Shown one piece after another: positions 1 to 7,907 of a DNA stretch of 64,000 nucleotides. The translations under genes and the position numbers were made by a program. Source of the DNA: Paenibacillus sp. E222 (GTDB lineage: Bacteria > Bacillota > Bacilli > Paenibacillales > Paenibacillaceae). Within the stretch, counting starts at the first letter, position 1; each line of letters opens with the position of its first letter. The stretch is taken from positions 6,696,001-6,760,000 of the forward strand of contig NZ_CP058552.1 of the NCBI RefSeq assembly GCF_013401555.1, read 5' to 3'. The notes under the pieces were generated by a model, which did not search any database, was not told where the DNA came from, and worked only from the letters and a program-made list of their open reading frames with translations.

Positions 1-523
1 TCGTTTCTTCCAGATCTTCAGCACCTGAATAGATATTCATCACTTTACCGATTTCGATTCCAAAATCCACATAAGCACTCGCCTTGGCTGTAATGATATG
101 TCCATCAACAACAACACCTTCATTTACATATTTCCCTTGGGCTGTGACTGCTCTCATCTCGGATTCAGCATTAGTCGTAAATGATGTGCTGTCCAATATT
201 TGTGCTTGACCGAACAATAATGTTCCTGCACAGATGGCTGCAATGGGCGTCTTGCGCTCATGAAGTTCTTTGATGAAGTACATCAAGTCCGGACGTTGCA
301 GCATTGCCGTAACATCTCCTCCGGGAATGATGAAAAGGTCCACTTCGGACGGATTAATCTCATTTAGTAGAGCAGAGGGATTAACTGAAAATCCCTCATA
401 TGACTGTAACGGTCCCTTTTCCAACGCCACCGTTATGATGTCTCCTTGCGTTTTCATAAAATAGCTGGCTAACATAATCTCAAAGGATACGTATCCTTCA
501 AATAATAATATGTATGTTTTCAA
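1..523 (-). CDS. DJ-1/PfpI family protein (3' end cut by window edge)
   Basis: Glutamine-amidotransferase-like protein of the DJ-1/PfpI superfamily, probably cytoplasmic. The reading frame is open from a TTG start at 523 to the window edge (174 codons). A GGAGG lies just upstream of the TTG, so TTG is chosen although it is not ATG. The protein begins MKTYILLFEGYVSFE, has the IIPGGD turn near residue 67 and the nucleophile-elbow sequence AAICAGT near residue 95, whose Cys is the usual reactive residue of the family. The C-terminus lies outside the window. It starts 18 bp after the stop of the YdbC-like gene, so the two are probably cotranscribed. The substrate cannot be told; glyoxalase, protease-like and regulatory members exist. 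Confidence 0.85.
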   Translation of the reverse strand, partial: MKTYILLFEGYVSFEIMLASYFMKTQGDIITVALEKGPLQSYEGFSVNPSALLNEINPSEVDLFIIPGGDVTAMLQRPDLMYFIKELHERKTPIAAICAGTLLFGQAQILDSTSFTTNAESEMRAVTAQGKYVNEGVVVDGHIITAKASAYVDFGIEIGKVMNIYSGAEDLEET

Positions 524-541
524 ATTTAACTACCTCCTTCC

Positions 542-1063
542 TTATGGTTCTACTCTTGATACATTCCAGTCCGTAATTGTTGTAAAGCCTGCCTCCCATT
601 GCATCCCATCAGGCACACCGTCCAGTGGTTTCCATCCGACAAAACTCATGGATGCGTCTGGATCATACGGTTGTAATAAAAGCCCATCAGGTATTGTAGC
701 ATCTAACAAAGTCCCGGATTCTGTGCATTTATAAACGTAGAATTGATGTGATGCTTCTGCCTGAGAGACAAACATATTATTTACGTTAGCAGAGTACAAA
801 CAAACGCTGATAGACGTGTATGTATCTATCTGACGGTTGTTGCTTATCAGCTGATCATGAGTCGACCTCATGAATTCGTCATAAGCAGTTTTGGTGCCCC
901 ATATCGCCAGGATTACAGCTTGCCGGGGGTTCAACAGATTCCAGCCACCTCGTTGCATCACAAAACCCGGTGCCTTGATTAGTTCCCCCCACTTGGATTG
1001 CGCCGAATAAAATGCTTTTTGATGCTGCTCTTCTACTTCACACCAAATGATCTTAAATAGCAT
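542..1063 (-). CDS. YdbC/DUF4937-like protein
   Basis: A 173-residue soluble protein. The N-terminal part (MLFKIIWCEVEEQHQKAF, then WGELIKAPGF and GGWN) looks like a small alpha/beta-barrel fold of the YdbC/DUF4937 kind found in Bacillus and Paenibacillus. The C-terminal third, with a YKCTESGTLLDATIPDG stretch and several Trp residues, is less clear. The start is ATG preceded by AGGGTG. No catalytic residues are recognised, and family assignment is by general resemblance only. It is the upstream member of a probable two-gene unit with the DJ-1/PfpI gene. Confidence 0.7.
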   Translation of the reverse strand: MLFKIIWCEVEEQHQKAFYSAQSKWGELIKAPGFVMQRGGWNLLNPRQAVILAIWGTKTAYDEFMRSTHDQLISNNRQIDTYTSISVCLYSANVNNMFVSQAEASHQFYVYKCTESGTLLDATIPDGLLLQPYDPDASMSFVGWKPLDGVPDGMQWEAGFTTITDWNVSRVEP

Positions 1064-1162
1064 CGTAACACCCTCTCTTTCAAGTCACCACCCAATTCTA
1101 TTTCAGTCTTCCAACCATCTCATTGTACAAGATCCTTTCAGAATATTGGTATTTTTCACCAC

Positions 1163-1204
1163 AAAAAGACAGCCCTTTACGCTACTTGGCGTCGGTGGCT
1201 GTCT
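1163..1204 (-). terminator. Rho-independent terminator, minus strand
   Basis: AGACAGCC (1167-1174) pairs with GGCTGTCT (1197-1204), with a further ACGC/GGCGT pairing inside. Read on the minus strand the hairpin is followed by TTTTT. It lies about 100 bp upstream of the YdbC-like gene and downstream of a stretch without any gene. The preceding protein gene (YdcF-like) already has its own terminator at 1660-1700, so this one may end a non-coding minus-strand transcript across 1205-1650. Confidence 0.7.
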
Positions 1205-1294
1205 GCATGTAAGCACATTATAAATGATCAGTAAGCAAACATAATATGTAGGATTATTAAAGATTATTTAAGATGTGTAAGCATTTTCTTTTCC

Positions 1295-1486
1295 TAAGGA
1301 ACATAAGACGTCTTATTTGGCCTCTAAACCCTCTTTTACAATCGTAAGGAACCTCAGGCGTGTTATTTCCTAAAAATGCCCTAAAAAAACGCTATAACAG
1401 CCCTAAATTCCGATATAGCTTGTCTCAGATTCCTTAGCCTTCTCAGAATACTTTACCCCCCTTAATAACACGTCTCAGGTTCGTTA
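1295..1486. repeat. Four-box inverted repeat element, copy 1
   Basis: Four degenerate 23-bp boxes at 1295-1317 and 1345-1367 (minus orientation) and 1414-1436 and 1464-1486 (plus orientation). The shared right-hand core reads approximately TCTCAGGTTCSTTA and the left end AATAA. Box starts are 50, 69 and 50 bp apart, and the whole is symmetric about position 1391. The sequences between the boxes are unlike each other and unlike the second copy at 25669-25861, where boxes are spaced 50, 70 and 50. The surrounding 1064-1743 stretch has no credible gene. The element could be a mobile non-autonomous repeat, a multi-site protein target or a large double hairpin in RNA. Confidence 0.8.
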
Positions 1487-1659
1487 AGCGCTCCACCCTC
1501 TGCTTCAACCGATAGGGAGAGGGACGTCCACGATTTCGACGAAGCGGAGGTTGAACGAAGATCTTACAATGAATATTTTGCCCTCAAATCATTTTTCGAT
1601 CGCAGTTACCCTCATATTTTCCTTTCCATACTTTTCAGAATGTAAAGATATTAGATAAC

Positions 1660-1700
1660 AAAAAAAGCAATGCTCCACTCGTTTAAGAGTGAGGCATTGC
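1660..1700 (-). terminator. Terminator of the YdcF-like gene
   Basis: On the minus strand a GCAATGCCTCACTC arm (1687-1700) pairs with GAGTGGAGCATTGC (1667-1680) across a 6-nt loop, and the hairpin is followed by a run of seven T. It lies 44 bp beyond the stop of the YdcF-like gene. Confidence 0.9.
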
Positions 1701-1743
1701 CTATTTTAATTTATACGTCGTAAACTGAAAAACCTTCTCGGGT

Positions 1744-2490
1744 TTATCGCGTTAACAGATAGAGTAATGCTTTGATTGTCCCAAAATACTCCCGGATCAT
1801 ATTGATCGGTTTCAGATAACCCGGTGAAGGAGCCGATATACCATATTCAGCGGCGTAACCGTTCTTGGCGGCCAGATACTTGGATCTGAACATATGGTAA
1901 TCACTTGTGACAATCATGATCTCGGGATGCTCCAGCCCGGATGCATCAATGATTTTTTTGGAAAAAGCCATATTCTCCTGGGTGCTCGTCGATCGATCTT
2001 CCATAATGACTTGCGCAGGGCTGATTCCCTGATCAACAAGGTAGTTTTTCATGGCGAGCGCTTCCGGAATGGATTCCCCCGGCCCCTGCCCGCCGGATAC
2101 AATCACTGGCGTCTGAGGATGACTGCGGATATAGTCCAGACTGGCATCCAGCCTTTGTTTCAAAGTCAATGTCAATTCCGTTCCTTTGATGCCTGAGCCG
2201 AGAATGATGACATAGTCCGCTTCTTCCGGATCATTCGCGTTAAGCTGAGTAAACACAAGGGCTTCGATAATGACGAATGAAACCGCAACGATCCCGAAGC
2301 CGGTAAGCAGAATGCGTTTTAGGAGAATATGCTTTTGATAATCAATCCGCCTTAACACGATAAAGACTACAGTGATCATGCCATAAAACTTCACTGCGAA
2401 GTTCCAGCCCCAGAAGACCAGAAAGAACACAAAACATGCAATGAAAATAAGATCAAGGATTAGGCCTTTTTCTCGTATAAACTTTTTCAT
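1744..2490 (-). CDS. YdcF/SanA family (DUF218) membrane protein
   Basis: A 248-residue protein with about three hydrophobic segments in the first 85 residues, followed by a DUF218 domain (roughly 90-225). Family hallmarks are visible: VIILGSGIKG near 93, VSGGQGPGE near 130, the STSTQENM stretch near 167, and TSDYHMFR near 190. DUF218 proteins have been linked to envelope processes such as vancomycin exclusion (SanA) and to nucleotide-cofactor binding, but the biochemical reaction is unsettled. The arrangement, with membrane helices first and the domain after, is the common Gram-positive form. It is 52 bp downstream of the nucleotidyltransferase gene on the same strand and has its own terminator. 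Confidence 0.88.
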   Translation of the reverse strand: MKKFIREKGLILDLIFIACFVFFLVFWGWNFAVKFYGMITVVFIVLRRIDYQKHILLKRILLTGFGIVAVSFVIIEALVFTQLNANDPEEADYVIILGSGIKGTELTLTLKQRLDASLDYIRSHPQTPVIVSGGQGPGESIPEALAMKNYLVDQGISPAQVIMEDRSTSTQENMAFSKKIIDASGLEHPEIMIVTSDYHMFRSKYLAAKNGYAAEYGISAPSPGYLKPINMIREYFGTIKALLYLLTR

Positions 2491-2542
2491 AAATCCAGTA
2501 ACACTCCTTCTTGGGCCTTCACTTCCGTCATATGCCCTTGAT

Positions 2543-3094
2543 TCAGGATTTTATGATCGTGAGCTTGGGCCACTGTTGTTGCCAGCATTTCTTTTTTACA
2601 CGCTGATTATAGTAGTCTGCATCCGAGAAAAACGGACTTTGGCGTACGATTAACGCATACAGATCCTCCAGCCCATGCGGGGCACAGATACGCACCTGAC
2701 CCTGTTCATCTAACCTCACACCTATGGCTGTGACGATTTCTGGCCAATATCGAAGAGCGTCTTCTGTGGATTGATAGGGCTTATTTCCATTGCGCAGATG
2801 CATCCTCGCCTGATTTTTCACCGACCACTTGGAATTGCCTGTTTGCTCGCGAAGCCCTTGTTCCAGCAGCAAGTCCCTTTTCTCACGTATGTCTTTCGTA
2901 TCGTAGTAAACCACATCAATATCGCTGTGCAGTTCGCGTAGAGGATAGCCATGAAGCACATCCCAGATATAATTGCGAATATACCCCGCACCTATGTAAC
3001 ACTGAGGCAAATCCAGACTGCGAACCCGCCGCAGGTCGTGCATTAATGGTTCATGCTCCGTAATCGCCTGGATCAACTTTTCCTCATGCAGCAT
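2543..3094 (-). CDS. Nucleotidyltransferase family protein (NTP_transf_6-like)
   Basis: A 183-residue protein with the mini-nucleotidyltransferase signature. CYIGAGYIRNYIWDVLHGY (about 32-50) contains the glycine turn, and SDIDVVYYD (about 58-66) gives the D-x-D pair that binds metal. This matches the uncharacterised family often annotated as nucleotidyltransferase family protein (PF06042-like). The acceptor is unknown. The C-terminal part contains RYWPEIVTAIGVR and GLEDLYALIVR, usual for the family. A short upstream SD-like sequence precedes the ATG. It may be cotranscribed with the YdcF-like gene. Confidence 0.85.
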   Translation of the reverse strand: MLHEEKLIQAITEHEPLMHDLRRVRSLDLPQCYIGAGYIRNYIWDVLHGYPLRELHSDIDVVYYDTKDIREKRDLLLEQGLREQTGNSKWSVKNQARMHLRNGNKPYQSTEDALRYWPEIVTAIGVRLDEQGQVRICAPHGLEDLYALIVRQSPFFSDADYYNQRVKKKCWQQQWPKLTIIKS

Positions 3095-3206
3095 ATAAGT
3101 CTCTCCCCATCACTCTGTTCATTTCATTGTAGAGCTATCATTACTCCCTTTTACATTATCGACACGTTGTTCCTTCCAATATATCATGTTTGAGTACCTG
3201 CGATAA

Positions 3207-3287
3207 AATAAACAAATCCCCTCGGGCAGTCATCCTAAGCTCATCTTGAACAGATGTTCCTTAAGATCATTTACCCTGAGGGGATGA
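3207..3287 (-). terminator. Structured terminator after the GH43 gene
   Basis: On the minus strand ATCCCCTCAGGG (3274-3285) pairs imperfectly with CCCGAGGGGATT (3215-3226), with a smaller internal pairing of ATCTTAAG against CTTAGGAT. The stem is followed by TTGTTTATTTT. It closes the phosphoesterase-EamA-GH43 unit. Confidence 0.7.
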
Positions 3288-3353
3288 ATTGAAGAGTTAA
3301 TTAAGTGATTAGAACAGTGCCTTTTCCGAATACGTGATCTGCATTTTCAGCAT

Positions 3354-4271
3354 TTACATTGGATTATCCATAAGCGTCAGTTGTCCGTTCTTCTCCTGCA
3401 TTCGGAAAATAACGGGTCGTTCATTCGGATGATTGTTCGGAGCGTGAATGGTGAGGCACAGTTGTCCTTCGAACGTTCGAAACAACATCCCGTGTCCTCC
3501 ATTATTGGTGAACAACGGCCTGTCATCCTGCTTCCATGGACCTTGCGGTCTGCCGGACACCGAGCGGGCCAGCCCCATTGTATAACCGTCTTGACCGGAT
3601 GTGGACCACATCATGACGAGTTCATCATTTTGCATGCGATATAGAAACGGACCATCCGTGACATAACGGTTTCGCTGTTCTCCACCTCCGACAGACCATG
3701 ACGCTTCGGAAGCTTTGAATAACAGATCAGGCTTGCCTATCGTTCCTTTCAGATCGGGCTTCAGACGTACCGCGTACATCTCCCCATCCTCCACCTGCAC
3801 CCATTCTTTGCAAAAGATCATCCATGGATCACCCTGATCGTCCACATACAATGTACCGTCCAGGCATTCCCAATCGGGAGGCGTTAGGGAGCGGCACCAC
3901 AATTCAAAAGGCCCCTCCGGCTGATCAGCTACCAATACACCTGTTACCCGCGGAATGCCTTCTGCCTTGAAACTGGCAAACATATAAAAGCGACCTTCCC
4001 ATTCATAGACTTCCGGGGCCCAATAGTGGTGATCGGACCAGAAGTCCGCTGGTGCACGGAAGCATGGGGAAGGACCGCTCCAATGGATCAGGTCTTCACT
4101 CTCATAGACATCAAAACCGATGGCTGGGCCGTTCCACACATTTTGCCCGATAGAGCCGTATAAATAATATTTCTTGCGCGATGGTATAGCCAGTATGTAG
4201 GGATCACGAAAATGAATATCTTCCAAACGGTGCACGTTCAATGGCTCATCCTCCTCATGAAAGCGGTTCAT
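3354..4271 (-). CDS. Glycoside hydrolase family 43 protein
   Basis: A 305-residue five-bladed propeller glycosidase of the GH43 type (arabinan/xylan side-chain chemistry). HFRDPYI places the catalytic-base Asp at residue 23, and LDGTLYVDD places the pKa-modulating Asp at about 138. The position of the general acid reads VTDGPFLY, i.e. Asp at 206 where most GH43 enzymes have Glu in EGP; this variant is also seen in some GH43 subfamilies. No signal peptide is visible, so the enzyme is probably cytoplasmic and acts on imported oligosaccharides or glycosides. It is the last gene of a three-gene unit with an EamA transporter 42 bp upstream. Substrate not determinable. Confidence 0.88.
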   Translation of the reverse strand: MNRFHEEDEPLNVHRLEDIHFRDPYILAIPSRKKYYLYGSIGQNVWNGPAIGFDVYESEDLIHWSGPSPCFRAPADFWSDHHYWAPEVYEWEGRFYMFASFKAEGIPRVTGVLVADQPEGPFELWCRSLTPPDWECLDGTLYVDDQGDPWMIFCKEWVQVEDGEMYAVRLKPDLKGTIGKPDLLFKASEASWSVGGGEQRNRYVTDGPFLYRMQNDELVMMWSTSGQDGYTMGLARSVSGRPQGPWKQDDRPLFTNNGGHGMLFRTFEGQLCLTIHAPNNHPNERPVIFRMQEKNGQLTLMDNPM

Positions 4272-4313
4272 TAACCATGAGTATACACCATATCTCCAAA
4301 TACTGGAATTCCA

Positions 4314-5171
4314 TTAACCCCACATGCCAATCAGCAATATGCCGCCAAAAATAACGATGGAACAGAGAATCCGCTTCTTCCCCTGCTGTTCTTTTAGTAA
4401 CAAAATACCGAGGAAGGCCGCAAATACGGTTCCTACTTCCCGAAGCGGGCCGAGTCTGGCCATTGGCGCCTGCTGCAATGCGAACAGGAACAACAAGTAC
4501 GAGCCCGGATTCAGCAGTGCTCCAAGCATAATGGTTGATCGATTCTTCTGCCACTCCTGACGCAGTTGGCGGGAAGCGAGCAGAGCCGGAGTCAATCCGG
4601 CAACAAAGCCAATGTTCGTCACTTCAAGTAACGACAGGGGTGAAATATGCTCTAGATTTAATTTGTCCACGAACACATAACTGGTTGTACATAACCCGAC
4701 ACATAAGGCCATCAGAACCGGCTTAGATCCTATTACCCTTGAGCCAGATTTGCCGTCTCTGCTTCCCACACCACTCAGCACCGTAAATCCTACAATCATG
4801 CAGGCAATACCAAGCCAGCCAAACATGGATAACGTTTCCCCCAGAAAAGCAACACCGATCAATGGCACCAGCAAGGTGCTCGTTCCCCGCATAATCGGAT
4901 AAATCTGCGACAAATCGCCCAATTCATACGTCTGCGACAGCAGCCAGGAATACAAGGCTTGCAGTGCCATCGATAACACAAGCAGCGCATAGGCTGACAT
5001 GGATAATGGTTCCCGTACCAACTCCACGATGAGCACAGGCAGCAGTATTACGGTCGGAATCATCATGATGGACCATAAAAACACACTTTTGTTTAAGCTG
5101 CGTTTGGTGAACATACTCCAGACAGCGTGAGCCATCCCGGAAGCGAGCACCAGAACTATAGGTAAAATCAT
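4314..5171 (-). CDS. EamA/DMT superfamily transporter
   Basis: A 285-residue, very hydrophobic protein with about ten transmembrane segments in two repeated EamA halves. Typical features are GMAHAVWSMFTKRS at the N-terminus, PIMRGTSTLLVPLIG at the end of the first half, and PLREVGTVFAAFLGILLLKE near the end of the second half. DMT proteins usually export metabolites or amino acids, but the substrate cannot be read from sequence. It lies 42 bp after the phosphoesterase start region and 42 bp before GH43, in the same orientation. The three genes probably form one operon divergent from the DeoR-type regulator. Confidence 0.9.
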   Translation of the reverse strand: MILPIVLVLASGMAHAVWSMFTKRSLNKSVFLWSIMMIPTVILLPVLIVELVREPLSMSAYALLVLSMALQALYSWLLSQTYELGDLSQIYPIMRGTSTLLVPLIGVAFLGETLSMFGWLGIACMIVGFTVLSGVGSRDGKSGSRVIGSKPVLMALCVGLCTTSYVFVDKLNLEHISPLSLLEVTNIGFVAGLTPALLASRQLRQEWQKNRSTIMLGALLNPGSYLLFLFALQQAPMARLGPLREVGTVFAAFLGILLLKEQQGKKRILCSIVIFGGILLIGMWG

Positions 5172-5213
5172 AATTCAAACGTTCCTCTCTAATGCCTTGC
5201 TCTTCTATATTCT

Positions 5214-6179
5214 CTAATGTGCCGAAGTGCTCTCAGGTTGATGTTCTGGCTGTTCCTTCACGACCGATCCGTCTTCCAGACGAAGCCAGGTATCAAAGCC
5301 TCGTTGTCCCGCCTGCAATTGAATGACCCGTCCTCCGCGCAGCATGCCTTCCCTTCCATATGTACTGTGTCCACTCGAACGCCCGTAGCAGAGTCGAATG
5401 CCGTGGTAAGTCCCCTGAAAATCATTCACATGATCATGTCCGCAAAAGGTCCCCATCACATCGCCCATCTCCAGCATTGCAGAGAACAGACCCGAGTTCA
5501 CTTGAGCAGAGCAGACAGGCTCGTACTTGCTGCCATAACAGATCTGTGTGTCCCACATGGACTGATATTCAGGAATCGGGATATGGAAAAACGCCAGGGC
5601 TGGGAGCTTCTCCCCGCGGCTGCGGCCGGGATTGACGCGTGTGGATTCAGACATCAGCCACTGGATCTGATTGGGCTGAATCCAGCCATAACCGGGAACG
5701 GACTCGAACCGGGAATAGCTCCCTGAATCGAGTAAATACAACACTGCTGCCGGACGGCCATCCGCTCCGGCAATCTCCAATGTGTAATTGCCTAGTCCCG
5801 CAATCTCACGCGGTCCCGGTTCCGTCACGGTATGCGCATGCTCCTGAATCACATCCATTAATCCATCGGGGGTAATCCGATTCTCTGTATCATGGTTGCC
5901 ATACACAAAAGCCCACGGAATACCACGCTCTTCCACTACCGACACGGCATCCCGGAATGCCTGCTGCGGGTGTTCACATTCCTTATTGCCAGGATCAACC
6001 GGTCCCGTGTAGATGACATCGCCTGTAAATACAACCAGATCAGGCTGTTCCGCTTCAATGACCGTTTTCATCAATTGCCGGGTCCGAAGATCTTCAGGTC
6101 GCCCGTCCTTCCAGTGTAGATCTGTAAACTGCACGATTTTGAATGTCCCATTTTGTTGAAAAGCAAGCTGACGTTTCAC
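5214..6179 (-). CDS. Calcineurin-like metallophosphoesterase
   Basis: A cytoplasmic-looking metallophosphoesterase of about 321 residues. The five metal-binding blocks are present in order: FTDLHW, VVFTGDV, VYGNHDTE, FFHIPIPEY, and FCGHDHVNDF. This family hydrolyses phosphomonoesters or phosphodiesters; members with this layout are often called Icc- or Dcr2-like, without a known substrate. The GTG at 6179 is chosen because GGGAGG (6187-6192 on the complement) lies 7-8 nt upstream. An in-frame ATG at 6203 has no ribosome binding site. It is the first gene of the unit leading to the EamA transporter and GH43. Confidence 0.87.
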   Translation of the reverse strand: MKRQLAFQQNGTFKIVQFTDLHWKDGRPEDLRTRQLMKTVIEAEQPDLVVFTGDVIYTGPVDPGNKECEHPQQAFRDAVSVVEERGIPWAFVYGNHDTENRITPDGLMDVIQEHAHTVTEPGPREIAGLGNYTLEIAGADGRPAAVLYLLDSGSYSRFESVPGYGWIQPNQIQWLMSESTRVNPGRSRGEKLPALAFFHIPIPEYQSMWDTQICYGSKYEPVCSAQVNSGLFSAMLEMGDVMGTFCGHDHVNDFQGTYHGIRLCYGRSSGHSTYGREGMLRGGRVIQLQAGQRGFDTWLRLEDGSVVKEQPEHQPESTSAH

Positions 6180-6203
6180 CCTTTTTCCTCCCTGATGATC
6201 CAT

Positions 6204-6441
6204 GTACTATGGATTAAAATTTCGATGTTGTTTGTTGTGGTTTTTCGTTGTTTTATATGATCTTATCGCCACATCATATTACTGTCAATACATATTAAGA
6301 ACAGAATATTCTCCTCGTTAGCATTTCAAAATTGACAAGGTCTTCTCTCCAACTTAAACTATTAAAACAACAACAATCCACACTATCTCACAACTCTAAA
6401 CTAAATAGAACTTAGAATCGAAACTTCAGGAGGCACGACCC
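6204..6441. promoter_or_regulatory. Divergent control region with inverted GTTGTTTTA repeats
   Basis: An AT-rich spacer between the divergent phosphoesterase unit and the DeoR gene. GTTGTTTTA (6247-6255) recurs as its inverse TAAAACAAC (6363-6371). A related GTTGTTTGTTGTGG (6227-6240) and CAACAATCC are nearby. These are plausible operators for the adjacent DeoR protein, by position only. The DeoR start is preceded by AGGAGG. Confidence 0.4.
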
Positions 6442-7212
6442 ATGTCTTTAACGTATGAAGAACGAAGACACACCATTCTTATCCAGCTTGCTACCCAGGG
6501 CAAGGTTCAGGTACAGGTTCTCGCGGATCTGTTCCAGGTATCCACGGAGACAATTCGGCGGGATCTGGACCGACTTGAAAAGGAAGGCGAATTGCGCAAA
6601 GTATACGGAGGTGCTGTACGTGTACGTTCAGGCATGATCGAAGCCCCTTTTCAAAAGCGTGCGCAGCTTCAGCTGAACGAAAAGCAGGCCATTGGCGTGG
6701 CAGCCGCCTCTCTGATTGAGGATGGAGAGACCGTAATGCTCGACAACGGCACAACAACGCTGGAGATCATGCGACAGCTGCGACATCGGTCTCAGGTGAC
6801 CGTCATAACCAACTCCGTCCCCATTCTTACCTGTGCACTGGAGGAATTTGCAGGCAAAATCATTTTCGCCGGAGGAGAAGTCACCCCGGTCGTACAAGCC
6901 TCTACTGGCCCCATTGCTCATGAATTGCTCAGTCAATTCAAAGTCAACAAGGCGTTCATCTCAGCAGGCGGTGTTTCGTTAACGGATGGGATCACAGATT
7001 ATGTACTCGAAGAGGCACTCATCTCGCGCAAAATGATGGAGCGTGCGGAGGAAGCCATTTTGGTAGCGGATCATACCAAGTTTGGACGTTCCACCTTCGC
7101 CCAGATTGCACCTATTAATCAAATATCCATGGTGATTACAGATTCAGGATGTCCCACAGAATGGGTAGATGCTCTCCACCAAATGGAAATCGAAATGGTT
7201 CACAACATTTGA
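6442..7212 (+). CDS. DeoR/GlpR family transcriptional repressor
   Basis: A 256-residue regulator. The N-terminal winged helix (about 6-57) includes LADLFQVSTETIRRDLDRL and the GELRKVYGGA wing. The rest is the DeoRC effector domain, a sugar-phosphate isomerase-like fold, with MLDNGTTTLEI near 99, VITNS near 121 and FISAGGVS near 173. Family members are repressors relieved by phosphorylated sugars or related metabolites. AGGAGG is 6 nt before the ATG. It is divergent from the phosphoesterase-EamA-GH43 unit, which is its most likely target besides its own gene. Confidence 0.9.
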   Translation: MSLTYEERRHTILIQLATQGKVQVQVLADLFQVSTETIRRDLDRLEKEGELRKVYGGAVRVRSGMIEAPFQKRAQLQLNEKQAIGVAAASLIEDGETVMLDNGTTTLEIMRQLRHRSQVTVITNSVPILTCALEEFAGKIIFAGGEVTPVVQASTGPIAHELLSQFKVNKAFISAGGVSLTDGITDYVLEEALISRKMMERAEEAILVADHTKFGRSTFAQIAPINQISMVITDSGCPTEWVDALHQMEIEMVHNI

Positions 7213-7242
7213 CAATGTGAGCCATTTTCTATATTTTAGAAG

Positions 7243-7259
7243 TATAATGATCGTTCTAT
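7243..7259. promoter_or_regulatory. Putative TetR operator upstream of the tetR-like gene
   Basis: TATAATGATCGTTCTAT occurs here, 30 bp before the regulator start, and again identically at 7872-7888, 20 bp before the MFS gene. Its centre AATGATCGTT is nearly palindromic. The TATAAT at its left end could be a -10 box, so a bound repressor would block the promoter. Confidence 0.6.
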
Positions 7260-7288
7260 CTCATTCTGAAAGGAGCGTATTACTTCTT

Positions 7289-7819
7289 ATGAGCAGTAAA
7301 AAGGAAATGCTGTTGAACGTGGCTGAGGAATTATTCTACCTGCACGGCTTTCATTCTATCGGCTTGAAGCGAATCATCACAGATGCCGGGATCGCCATCA
7401 TGACGTTATATAATCACTTCAACTCCAAGGATGATCTCATCGTTGAAGTACTTCGGCGGCGCGAACAGCGCTATCTGGAGCAGCTGCGGCAGTATGCCGA
7501 CAACAAAGCGCAGCCCGTATTCCTCAATCTGGCGGAAGGACATGCACGCTGGTTGATGGAACATGAGTCAAGAGGATGTCTGTTTCTGCGTGCCAAGGAG
7601 GAATTTGGCGGAGATCCAGACAACGTCATCGTACAAACTGTCAACGCGCATAAGAAACATGTGATGACCTTGATCAAAAATCTTGATCCTGCCGCAAGCG
7701 ACCGTGCAGTGTTGCAATTTAACCTGCTGCTGGAGGGTTCTACTGCACTCGCTGAGACAGAAAATGTAAATAACGTATGTCGGGAACTCATTGACATGAC
7801 GCAGAATAGTTTCAAGTAG
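7289..7819 (+). CDS. TetR/AcrR family transcriptional regulator
   Basis: A 176-residue repressor. The N-terminal TetR helix-turn-helix (about 5-50) contains EELFYLHGFHSIGLKRII and AIMTLYNHFNSKDDLI. The C-terminal ligand-binding part includes SRGCLFLRAKEEF. The ATG at 7289 is chosen because AAGGAG precedes it at 7270-7275; an upstream in-frame extension into the DeoR gene has no such site and lacks family resemblance. A terminator follows, and then an MFS transporter in the same direction carrying the same putative operator. This is the usual arrangement for drug-efflux repression with autoregulation. Confidence 0.9.
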   Translation: MSSKKEMLLNVAEELFYLHGFHSIGLKRIITDAGIAIMTLYNHFNSKDDLIVEVLRRREQRYLEQLRQYADNKAQPVFLNLAEGHARWLMEHESRGCLFLRAKEEFGGDPDNVIVQTVNAHKKHVMTLIKNLDPAASDRAVLQFNLLLEGSTALAETENVNNVCRELIDMTQNSFK

Positions 7820-7831
7820 TCCCACACAGGG

Positions 7832-7860
7832 TGAGTTAGTAGTTCAACTCACTTTTTTAT
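7832..7860 (+). terminator. Terminator of the tetR-like gene
   Basis: GTGAGTT and AACTCAC form a 7-bp stem with an 8-nt loop, followed by TTTTTT. It ends the regulator transcript before the MFS gene, so the transporter needs its own promoter. Confidence 0.85.
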
Positions 7861-7871
7861 TTCAAAGAAAA

Positions 7872-7888
7872 TATAATGATCGTTCTAT
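7872..7888. promoter_or_regulatory. Putative TetR operator upstream of the MFS gene
   Basis: Exact second copy of TATAATGATCGTTCTAT (see 7243-7259), placed 19 bp before the MFS start codon. It again overlaps a TATAAT that could serve as the -10 element. Confidence 0.6.
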
Positions 7889-7907
7889 ATAAAAGGCGGT
7901 GGATTTG

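Noticed and set aside
1064..1743. CRISPR-like array because of recurring short boxes
   Set aside because: The boxes alternate in orientation, are degenerate and number only four; no cas genes are present.
4255..4554. Short minus-strand frame overlapping the EamA and GH43 genes
   Set aside because: Overlaps the end of the EamA gene in another frame and has no ribosome binding site or homology-like features.
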